Shown here: positions 50,830 through 62,379 of the stretch, in pieces | Layout of the letters: each line of letters begins with the position of its first letter | How positions within the stretch are numbered: position 1 is the stretch's first letter | From: Uranotaenia lowii | Taxonomy: Eukaryota; Arthropoda; Insecta; Diptera; Culicidae | Direction: 5' to 3' | Length of the DNA stretch: 64,000 bases | Assembly (NCBI RefSeq): GCF_029784155.1 | Contig: NC_073693.1 | Span: 287,776,875 to 287,840,874 of the forward strand | Notes under the pieces: generated by a model | Database searches by the model: none | What the model was told of the DNA's origin: nothing | The model's input: only the letters and a program-made list of their open reading frames with translations | Made by a program: the position numbers and the translations under genes

Positions 50830-50945
50830 TTTCGAGTTTTAGGTAAAATTGTTTTGGTAAAATGCAACTAAAAGTGCATTTGATATTTGTTCCTGTATAA
50901 GGTTAACTTAGCTATAGCCATAAATGGCATTCATTTTACAAGTTT
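50830..50945 (+). repeat. Direct repeat, partner at 52760-52870
   Basis: Shares GGTAAAATGCAACTAAAAGT and TATTTGTTC words with 52760-52870, about 1.93 kb apart in the same orientation. They might be ends of one element; no LTR hallmarks such as TG...CA could be fixed. Confidence 0.55.
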
Positions 50946-51640
50946 TGAAGAGAGACAGAATTCAAACATTTCAAAGCTACAAATGTCGGCAAAGTATTCA
51001 AAAATCAGAAACAGAGTCATCTTTCGAAAAAAGGTTTTTTTTCTCAGTTTCGCAAATCGGATTGAAAACAAATAATTAAAATAGTGAGTTCAGATTGAAA
51101 TCCAAAATATAAGAATGTAAATAATTGATGCATTGTTAAGGGCTTGATTTTTTGCTTTTTTTTTTACTAAACGTTTAGTAAGGCATTTAATTTCATTCAA
51201 AAAAAAAATGAATTAAGATTCAGTTAAATTTTTTTTTTGTTAAAATCAGTTATAATTTTGAAACTTGAAAAAAAATATTGCCAATGCAAATTTTGAATTG
51301 AAGTTTAAAATTCAGATTCAGAATTCAAGTTTAAAACTATATTCAGCTCGTGAATGAGTTTTGCTACCAAGATACAAATATGAATAATATAATTTCGATT
51401 GCTAATTTAATTTCAAAACTTAAATCAAAGTCATATATTCATAATTTAACTGAAAATAAGAAGTATAAAGTAGAATTTGTGGTCTTTTTTATATATATAT
51501 ATTTTTTTTTTTTTTTAAATTGTAAAACAAAGTATCCACAAGATGTTACTTATGGAATTGATTTTTATCAAAAATACTTGCTGGATGAAACATTTAATTT
51601 AAACATAAAAATTCTGTCTTGAGTTCAATATTTCTATAGT
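50946..51640 (-). repeat. Right-arm block pairing loosely with 24.87-25.8 kb
   Basis: ACTAAACGTTTAGTAAGGCA (about 51168-51187) corresponds to the inverted sequence near 25510-25530, and ATGAAACATTTAATTTAAAC-like sequence to 24880. Highly diverged. Confidence 0.5.
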
Positions 51641-52104
51641 TAAGGTTGCCAGAATTTTTCCAGAAAGTAGATGGACTGGACAAATCCTAGCACTTTTATC
51701 TAAAAACTTGGAAAAATTCGTGCATTTGATTCCAAAGTTTAAACTTAGAATCCGGGCAATATCTGGGCAAATTTGGTCAAAACTCAGGAATAACTCTACA
51801 CAAATCAAGAAAAAAATCCTGGTTAATTTTTTTTTTCATCAGCAGTTTCTAGATTGAGTATTTGGCTTTCCAGAAATCTTTTCAAGATTGTTTTCATAAA
51901 ATTTGCTGAAAAAATTTCGTTTGCAGGCATAAACGAAAAATTGTACAACACAATTTTTTTTGTTGGTTTTTTTTAAATTAAAGTTGATGAATCCGGACAA
52001 AATCCAGCCTTTTTTTTAATGAAATTGCGGCAACCGGGACTTTTGTCAAATTTTGTATTTAAAACGGGCAAATCCGGATAAAACCGAGCAATCTGGCAAC
52101 CTTA
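51641..52104. mobile_element. hAT MITE with exact 8-bp target duplication
   Basis: TIRs TAAGGTTGCCAGA and, inverted, TCTGGCAACCTTA. Flanked by identical TCTATAGT at 51633-51640 and 52105-52112. The interior contains CGGATAAAACCGAGCAATCT, shared with the 16.8-kb copy. This is the best-preserved member of the GGTTGCCA family here. The paired left arm lacks it. Confidence 0.93.
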
Positions 52105-52112
52105 TCTATAGT

Positions 52113-53220
52113 GTTTGTTTAACAAACAATAATAACAGGTAAAATTTTCAATTTGGATTGAGCTGGCAGGAAGCAGATTTAAACTACAAAATATTAATCG
52201 CTAGAAAAGATCGTTTGAAAAAGTTAATAAAAAAATATCATCGATGGTTAAAACTATTGAATTTTCTCCGGATTGTGGAAAATTCAGATTATTTAATTTT
52301 TTTTTAAGATATTAAATGTATATTTTTTAAATTGGATGTTTATTGGAGGCTCAAATCGAAAAGGCTTTATCTACCACATTCTTGAACAAAATGAAAGATT
52401 TCAATCATCCATGACAGCATTTATTACAAATCTTTTATTATACTAATGTAACTAACTTTTTATAGATTTTATGGTTCATTTTTCTAAGGAACTACGAAAA
52501 ACTATAAGTAAAAAAAAACTTTTTTTTTATTCATGCACTGTTTGTGAAAAAAAAAATATAATAGAAAAAAAATCAGCCACCTAAACCCCCCATTAGGCAG
52601 TTCTTTCAACGGCCCTGTCAGGCGCTCAAATCTCAACAAATTTTTATCTTTGGTTCTGTTCATCCTCAAAACACGGAATTTCTGTTGTTAGAATCATAAT
52701 GTCTAGAAAAATGTAACCATGTTTAAAAGTTAAATTAAAGTTTATGGTTGCGTCTTTTTTTCATAAATGTTTGGTAAAATGCAACTAAAAGTGCTTTTGG
52801 TATTTGTTCTTATATAAGATAAAAACATGTATAGCAAAATATGTCATTGAATTTTCAAATTTTACAGATAAATAATTCCATCCAGGTAATTTCTTGCAAA
52901 AAAAAGGGAAATAGGAAAATCTGAGCAACCCAAGTCATAACAATCAAAAGTGGAATAGAAAATAGAACTTGAAATTTTCCATCGAAGTACATCAAAAAAT
53001 TTGAAAAATGCCTTCCTGTTATTTTTAATTTTGATGAAACTTACTTTTTGATTTTTTTTGTTCATATTTTGAAACATGTGAATAAAGTTTTCCACAATAT
53101 CCAGGCCGGACCACACTCGTATGATATTTTTCATTGAAAATCTCGGAAACTTGAAGTTATTACAGCATTCATTTCTGTTATAAGAACTTAAAATCATACA
53201 AAAATTTTAGCATTTTGGAT
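52113..53220 (-). repeat. Diverged right-arm block
   Basis: Inverted match to 23521-24870, including a CAGGGCCGTTGAAAG terminus at 52617 (inverted; GGCCCTG at 52611-52617) corresponding to 24358. ORF 52862-53197 (111 codons, minus) has no partner frame in the left arm and no recognisable domain. Confidence 0.7.
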
Positions 53221-54875
53221 GGAGAATTTATTTCAATGAACTTCACTTTCCGTTCCAAGAAGATTGATTCCATTGAAAGGATTTATATTAGCCCGTTCCA
53301 TTTCGAGATGCATCTGCAAGATCCATTCCAATGCTCGTTAAGAAGAGCTCACTCGCGTTTATAACCTTTACCTATTTCGCAGCAGCGTAGCTGCAAAGTC
53401 ACCGAGATAAGATCGCTTATCGGGAGAGATAATGGGATTCATCAAAATTTTGCTAGCACCTTTTTATTTTTTCATAAGCCTTTATTAGCAAAACTTTTTG
53501 ATTGGCTATCTACTCACTCACCCCAACCCAATAGATAATAATTCTCAACCCCTCTCACACACCCGGGCTTCCCGAATGGACAAACTTTGATGATCATCCC
53601 CCCTTTCCCCTTCCCTTTTTATCTTCGATGCTACGAGCTGTTGGTGTCTGTAAATGGAACTGAACGACTACGCTGCGATGTCTGTTACCCGGGATACCTC
53701 GATTGGAAAGGATAATAATTTTTCCATCTTTCAACAACTCCTGCGGTCTTCAGTCAGTCAGATGAATCTTCAATCATCATTACGGCGGATGTAATTTATC
53801 ACACGGAACCGGTGTGGAAGTTTTGGCTCGTTCCAGAGATTCTACTTGCAGCAAGCAGCAGCAAGCAATTGGGGGTGATAATGAAATTAATGGATCAATT
53901 ACCTGCTATTGGCTCTGGGGCATTGTCGATAAGTTCAAATTACCTGAAACGAGAATCGAAAGCAAATAGACAATGTTAGAAAGTTGGTTCCTGGTTAGCA
54001 TAAATGTCGAAGAAATGTTTTTTTATAATGAATATAAAAAGTTGAATAAGTTGAAACAGCAGTTCTACTGGAAATCTATGGAAACAAATGGATTAAAATT
54101 TTGAAAAACCTTTTAGTTTCTTTCAAAATCTTGTTATATTAACTAAGTACAATATGTTCCCATCCCTATTAAGTACTTAATTGAAATAGTTTTGAAATTT
54201 CCTCATCAAAATCAATCCTGCTGACCTTTCGCTGCTAGTTTATGTGCCAACCCGCCATAGATCGCAAAACTTCTCGCACCTGCCAGGCCAGAACCGAGAC
54301 CCTCTCTCTATATCATTACCGTCCATCAACACCTGAAGTATCCTTCCTCCCTCGCTTTGTTACACACTAAATAGACCTGGAAACACTTAGAAATTCAAAA
54401 CTCATTTTATAATCCCGGAATGGCTGAAATGGCTGCTGGCACACAATCGTCCACTTAAACTCGACAAAAATGGTGTTCCTGATGGGCGGGCGTTCGGGCT
54501 AGAAAAAAAAGGTGCGGAACAACCTCAGTCGCCATTTAATCAGATGCCCTTTCACAGACACTAGTTGTTGGGGGAAAAAGGAAGGCTGCATGACGAAAGG
54601 TGGGCGTATTAAGTTTGCTGAAGGAAGCCCAAAAAGGGGTTTTTGTTCCGCAAAAGATGGCGTTGAGGTCGCCGGGAAGAAGAAGGTAGCGAATGAGCAT
54701 GTTTTCGCTTCATTTAGTGAAATGATTTCCGAGAGGTCGTTTTCTATTCACTCATTTCATTCTGCTCAAAGGGATGTTTGTCCGAACTGCACCCGGGCGG
54801 CGGCGGCGGACGATTCAAAGGTTTCTGTTTTTTTTTTCTTTCATTCTTTTTTTTACCGCTTGACAACCCGCTCAT
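53221..54875 (-). repeat. GC-richer conserved block of the right arm
   Basis: Inverse of 21871-23520. The ORF 54512-55033 (173 codons) is the longest N-free frame in the window apart from TA artefacts, but the left-arm counterpart is frameshifted after about 20 shared residues, so I do not call it a gene. The (CCG) run has four units here. Confidence 0.8.
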
Positions 54876-55030
54876 ACACTCTGAAATTCTCTATATTGCG
54901 CTCCGGATATGATTGGACTGTGAATAAGAGACCTTTGGACTGGCTACGAGTTGGTGAGTGTTGTTGGAAACATAATAACTTGTGTCGAGTTCGAATGAAG
55001 ATGTCAACCAAGCTGAGTAATCAGTCTGTA
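54876..55030 (-). repeat. Right-arm counterpart of 20688-20827, with empty site
   Basis: The junction CGCTCATACACTCTGAAA at 54869-54886 holds the single TA (54875-54876) into which the left-arm MITE inserted. Confidence 0.85.
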
Positions 55031-55189
55031 TGAAATTAAATTGCCGTAGACAGACCAATAAACATAAACCTAAACAAATGTGATTATTCATAATGAAGAT
55101 GACAGTTGTAGAGGATCAAATTAATCTTACATTTTTTATTAAAATATCTTAAAAAAGCAATTTCTGTTTGTTTGTCCTCTATAGACTCA

Positions 55190-56330
55190 GCCGTCTTAAG
55201 AGCTAGAGGTCTGAAATTTTGCATGGATGCTCATTAGGACCAGGAATGATGAAAAATGTTTTCAGATTTCCGGATGACCCCTTCTGAAGGGGGTCGTCCA
55301 TAGAAGACAAATATTGTTTTCGCGACATTGACGTTACTTTTCGTCGGATTATGTTGAAAATTTGCACATGAATGTTTTGAAAGATGAGCAATCGATTTCA
55401 GATGTTAAATTTTGTGTGAGGGGTCATCCAAAGGGGTCGTTCATAATAACATGTTCGCAGTTTTTGCGATATGGACGTTATTATGCATCGTATTCAGATG
55501 AAAAAATTGGTACACGATATTTTTGAGTGACGTTCAATCGATTTGAGGTATCAAATTCAGTGTAAGGGACCGGCAAAAGGGATCGTCCATATTAACTTTT
55601 CAATATATTTGTGATATTGACGTTTTAATACACCGGATTGGCAAAAGGCAGGGGTCGGCCAAAAGGGCCGTCCATATTAACTATTCACTGTTAATGCTAT
55701 ATTGTCGTTATTTTACAACGGATTCAGATGAAAATTGGTACACGAAAGTTTTGAGGGACAAGCAATCGTTTTCAGGCATTAAATTCAGTATAAGAGGCAG
55801 GCAAAGGGGGGTCGTCCATATTAACCTTCGAATACTCTCGCAATATCGTCGTTATTATACATCGGATTGGGATGAAAATTTGCACACGGTAGTTTTCAGG
55901 GACGTTCAATCGATTTAGGATTTCAAATGTTTTGCCAGAAATCGACGAAAGGGGTCCCCATATTAATTAATTTTCACTGCTTTTGACGTTATCATGCAAT
56001 GGATTGCTTTGGAAATTTGCACTCGGTAGTTTTGAGGGAAGGGCAATCGATATCAGACATCAAAGATTGTATAAAAGGCCACCGAAAGGGGTTTAACTAT
56101 TTGGCAATAAATGCGTTGTTATGCAACGATCGAGCCGAAATTTAAACACGGGGTCAAATGATTCCTGATTTAATATTTGTATCAAACGTCAAAAAAGGGG
56201 TCATCCATGCTAATCGTTTAAATTGTTTTTGCAAAAACTATTTGATTTGTTTTTGGAATAATAACGTGAGTTTATATCGCATCGAGACGAAAAATGATAA
56301 AGGAGATTTTTTTGGCAGTAGACGACAGAA
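55190..56330 (+). repeat. Tandem array, diverged units of about 145 bp
   Basis: A CGTTATTAT-ACATCGGATT-type start recurs at 55332, 55476, 55621, 55706, 55850, 55987, 56114 and 56265, i.e. spacings of 144, 145, 85, 144, 137, 127 and 151. Units share GATGAAAATTTGCACACGG, CAATCGATTTCAG and GGGGTCGTCCATATTAA. One unit is internally deleted. An earlier half unit begins near 55190. The left arm has no such array. ORFs inside (55694-55918, 56158-56373) follow the repeat and are not gene-like. Confidence 0.9.
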
Positions 56331-56655
56331 AAGTTATCGTCCAACATTTTTGCAATTATTGCATATCAATTAATTCTGAAATGCATCTGGAAAATGCTTG
56401 GAAATTGAGATTCAAACAAACTGTTCATGACAAGTTCCAAGTTAAAAGCGAAACGGAGTTCGTATGGGATCAGCTGGTTTAAAATAAAAATTTGCCCAGC
56501 GCTTGAAGCAATTCGAAGCAAATGAGATCCAGTTAAACATAAGTGGATTATGGTTAAACAAAAACTATAGGTTTTAACATCTCGAATAGTATATACAGAA
56601 ACAGTCCTTTGCAATGCCGTAAAATAATATCTAGAATAATTTTTCTCTTACATAA
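56331..56655. other. Right-arm-specific AT-rich sequence
   Basis: Short overlapping ORFs on both strands (56294-56482, 56366-56614) without domains. No left-arm partner was found. Confidence 0.4.
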
Positions 56656-57800
56656 CTTAAGAACCCCCCTAGATTAAGCAGTGAAGGAGTTCTCCCACAT
56701 TTTGCGGGCTGAGAATATCAAAATCATGGTAAATATTGAATTTCAAAATTCTCGATCCAAAATCTGAACAAAAATAATGTAACCCGAATGCAAAAAAATA
56801 AAGAAGCATATTAAAAAAAGCATCTCAAATTTTATATTTTTTAATCGATACATTTCAGTCGGATATTCTGTACAGAACAGACAAAAAAGGTTTCCTCATT
56901 ATTATGAAATACAAACGACTTGCACAATAAATGTTTATTATTACGTTAACTTTCCATGAAATGGTTACTGCACTAATGCAGCAGCTAATTTCTCCAAAAC
57001 TGGCTCACAGTGCAAAGATTGAACAGGGAAGCTTTATGTCTGCAAAGGCTTTGGCTTTGAGGGCATCGAATGAATTTTTTTTTTACATTTAGAATAACAG
57101 TTTGATTTTGTTTTTTTCTGTCTGATGAGAATCATATTCATAATCATCTCAAGAAAACTTTTTTTCGTGTTTCAAATATATACAAATGAAATGCACATTT
57201 AGTGCAATTTCTGCTATGGCTCTGATTGTAATTTTGAATCTCTTTTTCCCTTCATTCAATTAATTTTTTGTATCTCAAAACTTGATTTGAAATTATGATT
57301 CAGATTTGAGACATTGAAATAACCTTATTTGAATTTTATTATCTATTTAATTTATATTTTTTAAATTTGGTATTCCAAGTTTCAAATCTTCGTGAAACTT
57401 CCTTATTGTCATTAGGTTAATATTCCTCGCTCTATCAAAAAACCAGACTATCAATGATGAAATAAAAAACAATTAAAATTTCTATTTGGTCATTTTTCTT
57501 AAATAGAGAATTTAAGTTGATGATAAGGCTATTGAAAAATATTGAAAATAAAATTTTGCTTTTTGTAACTCAAATCAGTGATTAATTTGCAATTTTTATT
57601 TCAAGGAATCAGAAACAATCTTCTACGCAGACAGCATGGCTATTTGAAGACAGTATATTAAAATCAGCTCCAGTTCTTTTACACGTTGAAAATGTATTGT
57701 GATCTCTGGGATAGCATTTGAAATAAAATTGAATCATTGGGGCCCCCGAGAAAAATTGCCCCGTGCTTCCCGTTTGCTGAATCCATCCCTGGTCATTGTC
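56656..57800 (-). mobile_element. Truncated CAGGGCCGGATTA-type element, right-arm copy
   Basis: Inverse of part of 18628-20340, with anchors AGCAGTGAAG, CTCCCACATTTTGCG and GGGGCCCCCGAGAAAAATTG. The outer terminus reads CAGGGATGGATTCAG (inverted) beside GACAATGACC. The other terminus is lost. Confidence 0.75.
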
Positions 57801-58050
57801 AAATTCACTTTGCATAGTTCTATGATAAAACTATTTTTTTAAGGTTTTAATTTTTTTTCGGATCAATTTTGCTTGATTCAAACATGAAGCAAGCATGATT
57901 TTAGTTTGAAATTTGGCATTTCAAAAAATGACGATATGAAAAATTTGAACAATACACCAAAAAAATGAAGAATTTTGTGCAGATTTTCTAGGTGAAGATC
58001 AGCTGTAAATGTTTCTTTAACAACAAATATTTTCCATAGAGAATCAATTG
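57801..58050 (-). repeat. Right-arm counterpart of 18.36-18.62 kb
   Basis: Inverted anchors are GAATTTTGTGCAGATTTT and CCATAGAGAATCAATT. Confidence 0.75.
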
Positions 58051-58509
58051 CATATTGAAAATTTAGGGGTTTAACCCCCCACATAAAGATTTTTTCCTAG
58101 AAAAATTTTCACCGTAGTATCGAAAAAATACACATTAAAAGGTGTTTATAAATAAGTATTAACAAGCAAGTCAGAAATTTGGCTCGCCTCCAGCGAAATT
58201 TGCTCTTGAATCTCAAGACTAGACATTTTATTTGACGACGCTGTATGACGTTCATAAATTGATACTACACCCATAGAAGAGGTTGCAAAAATCCAATGCC
58301 TTTTTAGCAAATCTCTGTGCCGATAATGCTCTGAAATGTGCACTGTGCCGAAGACGGTATGTTTGAAAAACCGTAACTGGCATAAGGACTCGGCTCCCAA
58401 CCAAAATTATGCATGACCACTACATTCAAGAGAAACAAGAAAAACATTTTATGGGATTTCCTTCCTATTGGATAATTCATCCCAGAAACAAGAAAATAAA
58501 AATTAAAAC

Positions 58510-58590
58510 CACAGCGCTGTAGTGAGAATCGAACTCACATTACCAATTGTAGCGTCTTGCCAGTCCGACATTCTAACCAGTGTACTATTC
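58510..58590 (-). mobile_element. tRNA-derived SINE head (minus strand)
   Basis: On the minus strand a TAGTACACTGGTTAGAATG box-A/D-arm region is followed by GTGAGTTCGATTCTCAC, a perfect 5-bp T-stem with box B. The anticodon arm and acceptor stem do not fold as a functional tRNA, so a SINE is more likely. Confidence 0.7.
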
Positions 58591-59190
58591 AAGCTTCATG
58601 CAGGACGAGGTATATTTGTCATAGGCTTTCTGTTACCGATCAATCACAAAAAACGTACAACGGCGGCTACCCGGCGTTTGGCCTCCTTTCAATGCATTCC
58701 TTTGTCTTAAGATGGAAACGGGAAAGGGAACGGGAGTGAAGGAACGGGAAACCCATTGAATGAGAACTGTGCTTTGCTTACTGCCTGCTATTACATACAC
58801 ACACTACATATACACAGCTGCTAAAGCCGGGCAGCTTGGCCGGTGTTGTTTGCCGGTAAATTGAAGGAATGTTTTTGTTGTTGCTTTTGCTACATACACA
58901 CGCACAGCTTAGCCGTGTTTGCCGGTTGATTGAATTAGAAGGATGTTTTTGTTGTTGCTTTTGCTACATTCACACGCACAGTGCTCGGTTCGCTGGCTGC
59001 CTGGTGTTGGCCGGTATTTATTTCCATCCTTCTTCGGCTTGTGATGCGGTTGGGAGGGACGCGAAAACGTTTCTATATTGTTTCATTCAGACATACGCAA
59101 TTCGGTTACGCTGGGAGGTTAATGCCGGTGGGCGCAAATCGAATCAGTGCCGGTCGCGTTATCTTCTTGTACCAATGATGCTATGAAATT
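58590..59190. other. GC-richer segment with 74-bp tandem repeat
   Basis: ATGTTTTTGTTGTTGCTTTT occurs at 58869 and 58943, defining a 74-bp unit, with a third, decayed unit upstream (about 58790-58865) sharing CACAGC and TTTGCCGGT. Microsatellite-like ACACAC and GGGAA runs precede it. ORFs here (58869-59186 and overlaps) are leucine- and cysteine-rich products of the repeat and are not considered genes. Confidence 0.7.
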
Positions 59191-60873
59191 GACTACACGT
59201 CATTGGCACAGAGGCTGAATTTTGGGTGTAGTTTTCAATTGTAAATTTTGAGTAAACTTTGGTATTGATACTATAAACTTGAATTAAAAAAAACCCTACC
59301 TCGTCTTTAGTGTAGAAGTGTAACTTAACCCTTCGTTTCATAAAGTTACAAATATGCAACAATTAATTAAAACTGTTCTAAACTTCACATTTAGCTAAAA
59401 AGTAATTTTTTTTTTCGATGGGAATAATATTTATAATTTCAAGATCACGTTCAATTAAAAAAAAATATTTTTAGTGTTTATTGGAACCAAAAAAACCCAC
59501 TTGAATCTGAAAAATATGGAATGTGGAAAAAGCCTAATTTTTCAAATTTTTGGCCTAGTGTAATTCATATTGAGAATTTTTTTTCGACTCAAAAAAAATA
59601 TTTTCGTATTCCCACTAAAGTAATTTACATAATAAACAAAATTTGAGATTTTTTTTTTGTTTTTTCTCTGATATAATGGGTTTTCAATAACTGTTGCAAA
59701 TATGCAACACCATGCAACGGTAGTACCCTAGCTAGTTATATGGGTTCCATAGTGTGTTTTCGAAACTTGCATCGTTAAACAGTGTATTTGTTTCCCGATG
59801 ACAATGTTTTCGTTATTAATGATTTATTATCATGTTCAGGCCGTATTAAGAGGGGGGGGGATGAGAAAAATTGCCCCCCCCCCCCCTGAATAAAGAGGGC
59901 CCCCGAGGTGAAAAAAATAAAAGTTTTGCTCTAAACCGTTATCAAAACTAGAAAAATATTATAAAAAGTTCAAAATTTATCAAACTTTAAACTAGGACGG
60001 GTCCGAATAATTAACTTATTTAGGATTTGTAATTCAGCGTATGTAAACACATTATTTTGATTTTTTTCCGCGGCCCATTGGTATAACAAATTCATATTTT
60101 GAATAAAAAAATATGTCGGATACCTTCATAACTTGCAAAATAAGCATACACCAATTTTCAAAAGTTCTATATTATTCAACGTGATTCAAACTCAAGAACG
60201 GGGCTTTATCCAGAGAGTTTAAAAATCTAAAAACAAACAACGAATACGCTTTTTTATTTTTCCACTTGAAAATTCAGTACTATCTGCCAACATTCGATAA
60301 CCGAGATTTGAAGTATTGTTTTGCCTTTTTTTTTCTTAGACATGAATGAATGATTTGATTGAAAATTACAATGCTCATTATTTTTTACTAAAGTATGAGC
60401 CGTTTCTTATTATCAATTGACGAAAAATGCTCTTTATTTATACTATTCAACCTTTTCCTGGAAGCTCTGGAAGTTGATTTTAAATTGAAACTTTTTGTTC
60501 TCGAATTTAGTTTTATTTTTATTTCTTTTTTATGCTTAAACTGATTTAAAGTTTGAATTCTAATTTTAGAATCATGTTCCAAATTCGAATGCTCATTCCA
60601 AAGAAATCTTTATTGTTCTTTTAATTTTGCCAACAAATGATATTAAATAGTTTAATGTAATTTGTAATTGGATCATTCCTTCAAAACTAAATTGAGACTT
60701 TGCTCTTCAATATCAAGTTTGTTTATTAAAACTGGCATATAGTTATGGTATGATTTAAGATTAAGAATCTTCATCAGAACCAATTTAAATACGTTTTCGG
60801 AATTGATTTGTGTTGATTTGTTCAAGGTTATGTTCAGAAAAGTTGTATAGGTAAGAAGCTTTCCATCTTGCCG
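59191..60873. other. AT-rich sequence with a transposon terminus at about 59838
   Basis: AGGCCGTATTAAG followed by G and C runs and GGGCCCCCGAGG (59838-59910) resembles the CAGGGCCGGATTAAG family start. The rest is AT-rich without features. Confidence 0.5.
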
Positions 60874-60946
60874 CCGGTCGTGGCCTTGAGGATAGCGTTC
60901 CAGCCATCTAAGCCAGAGTCCATGAGATCGAATCCCGATCACGGCA
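60874..60946 (+). mobile_element. tRNA-like SINE segment
   Basis: GGTCGTGGCCTTGAGGATAG resembles box A and D-arm sequence, and GAGATCGAATCCCGATC a T-arm with box B. It is followed by a non-tRNA tail. No complete cloverleaf forms. Confidence 0.65.
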
Positions 60947-61176
60947 CATATAGTGCTCTTTCCGTGGTCTGGTGGTAAGATGCTAGCCATAAAATCCTTT
61001 AAAGATGTACGCCTTAGAGTTAAGTAAATTAGATCTCTTCAAAGAAACATGAAGTTTCACTGAGATCCTATATGTGTGTGTTCGTTTTTTTTAGCACCTT
61101 TAAGCAAACGTAAGGAATAATTTCCTCAGTAGGTGGTATATTATCGCATAACTACTCTTAGCTAATTTCTCGAGAG

Positions 61177-61285
61177 TCTTTGTAGTCTAGTGGATAAGCT
61201 GGTGCGAGTCTGGTTCCGATGTGCCAGGCTGGGTTCGATTCCCGGTATCGGCGAGACAACTTTTGGGTTCGAATCCTATAAGAAG
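61177..61285 (+). mobile_element. tRNA-like SINE segment with an extra box-B-like copy
   Basis: TGTAGTCTAGTGGATAAG (box A region, about 61181-61198) and CTGGGTTCGATTCCCGG (T-arm with box B, 61228-61244) are well preserved. A further GGGTTCGAATCCTATAAG lies at about 61265-61282. With 60874-60946 this gives two tRNA-like heads in the same orientation about 300 bp apart. Confidence 0.75.
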
Positions 61286-62379
61286 CCGACAAGTAAGATG
61301 TGTTTCCTCTTATAACTGATTATATGAATGTTTAACCAGCTGCCAGCTGGCCAGGTATATGCACGGATGCCGGAATACCTCTAAGTAACCTGATTGACTC
61401 GTTCTTCCAAAATATACCTACATACGAAGCCATGGGGTCGGTCCAAGAATGCATGTGAGCACATACTTAGGCAGAAACTGCGGTGAATTCGTGCACCCAT
61501 GGTGGAAAACCAACATACATAACTACTCCCAGAAAAATTCTTAACTTTCCGGTGTCCAGAAATCTAGATTTGCGAAGTTCCTGTGCGAAAACTATGATTA
61601 GTGCAAAAGAAATTAGGAATAAGCATTTATTTCCAGTTGTCGAGTGTGAAGAAAAAAAGGTGTTACCGTTTCATGTTGTTGCATATTTGCAACAATTAAT
61701 ATTTTTGCTAAATAACCGAAATATGTGAAAATAATATTTTTTCCTTATTTTTCCCTTCATGTATTCATCATTGCGCACTATTGAGAATTTTTTCGAGAAA
61801 AAATAAAAAATCATGAAATGAAGGGTTAACATGAACAGAGTTTGGAACGAACCATTGAAACTTCAAAACTCATTAATCGAACACTACTATTATACATCGA
61901 CAAGTTGGAAACCATGTTACAAGAGTTTTACTCTCACAGAATTAGCAAAAAATTGGTGCAATGAATTTAAAACTTAATTTTGACTTATTTTAGTGCCCTG
62001 AATCTAAACATGCAATTTTTCTATCAGCTTTTGTTATTGAAATAACTTTTCAAAAAAGATTAAAATTGTTTAAGAAAGCAAAACTTGAAAACAAAAACAT
62101 AACATTTTGAAATAAAAGATGTGAAATTTTTCTTATTTAACGAACTTGTAAGAAAGTTTTAAACCAAATGGAATTGGGTTCTGACAGTAATGCCAAATTA
62201 ACTTGTAATGATATCTTTCCAAAGTTTTAAAAACTGTTTAATATTGCTTTTTTAGAACATGCATCATCTTCATCATCCAAATATAATTTCTTATTTGAAT
62301 GAAATATAATAATCGAAATCAGAATAAGATTTCTTCTTAAACTTCTTAAAGTTAAACAGTTATCAATGATGAATTTCAC
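61286..62379. other. Mixed sequence, no recognisable feature
   Basis: 61300-61480 is less AT-rich and may be the body of the SINE-like unit. The 81-codon ORF at 61483-61728 has no recognised domain. The remainder is AT-rich. Confidence 0.45.

Noticed and set aside
50830..52870. LTR retrotransposon bounded by the direct repeats at 50.83 and 52.76 kb
   Set aside because: No TG...CA ends, primer-binding site, polypurine tract or coding region were seen; the repeats are short and diverged.
54512..55033. 173-codon ORF in the right-arm GC-richer block
   Set aside because: The left-arm counterpart shares only short peptide stretches before shifting frame, and no domain is seen; likely non-coding.
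55694..56482. Repeated short ORFs in the 145-bp array as a repeat protein
   Set aside because: Unit lengths (144, 145, 85, 137, 127, 151) are not consistently multiples of three, and stops interrupt most units.
61177..61254. Functional tRNA gene
   Set aside because: Boxes A and B and the T-stem are good, but the acceptor and anticodon arms do not close, and a similar module and box-B copy lie nearby; SINE preferred.
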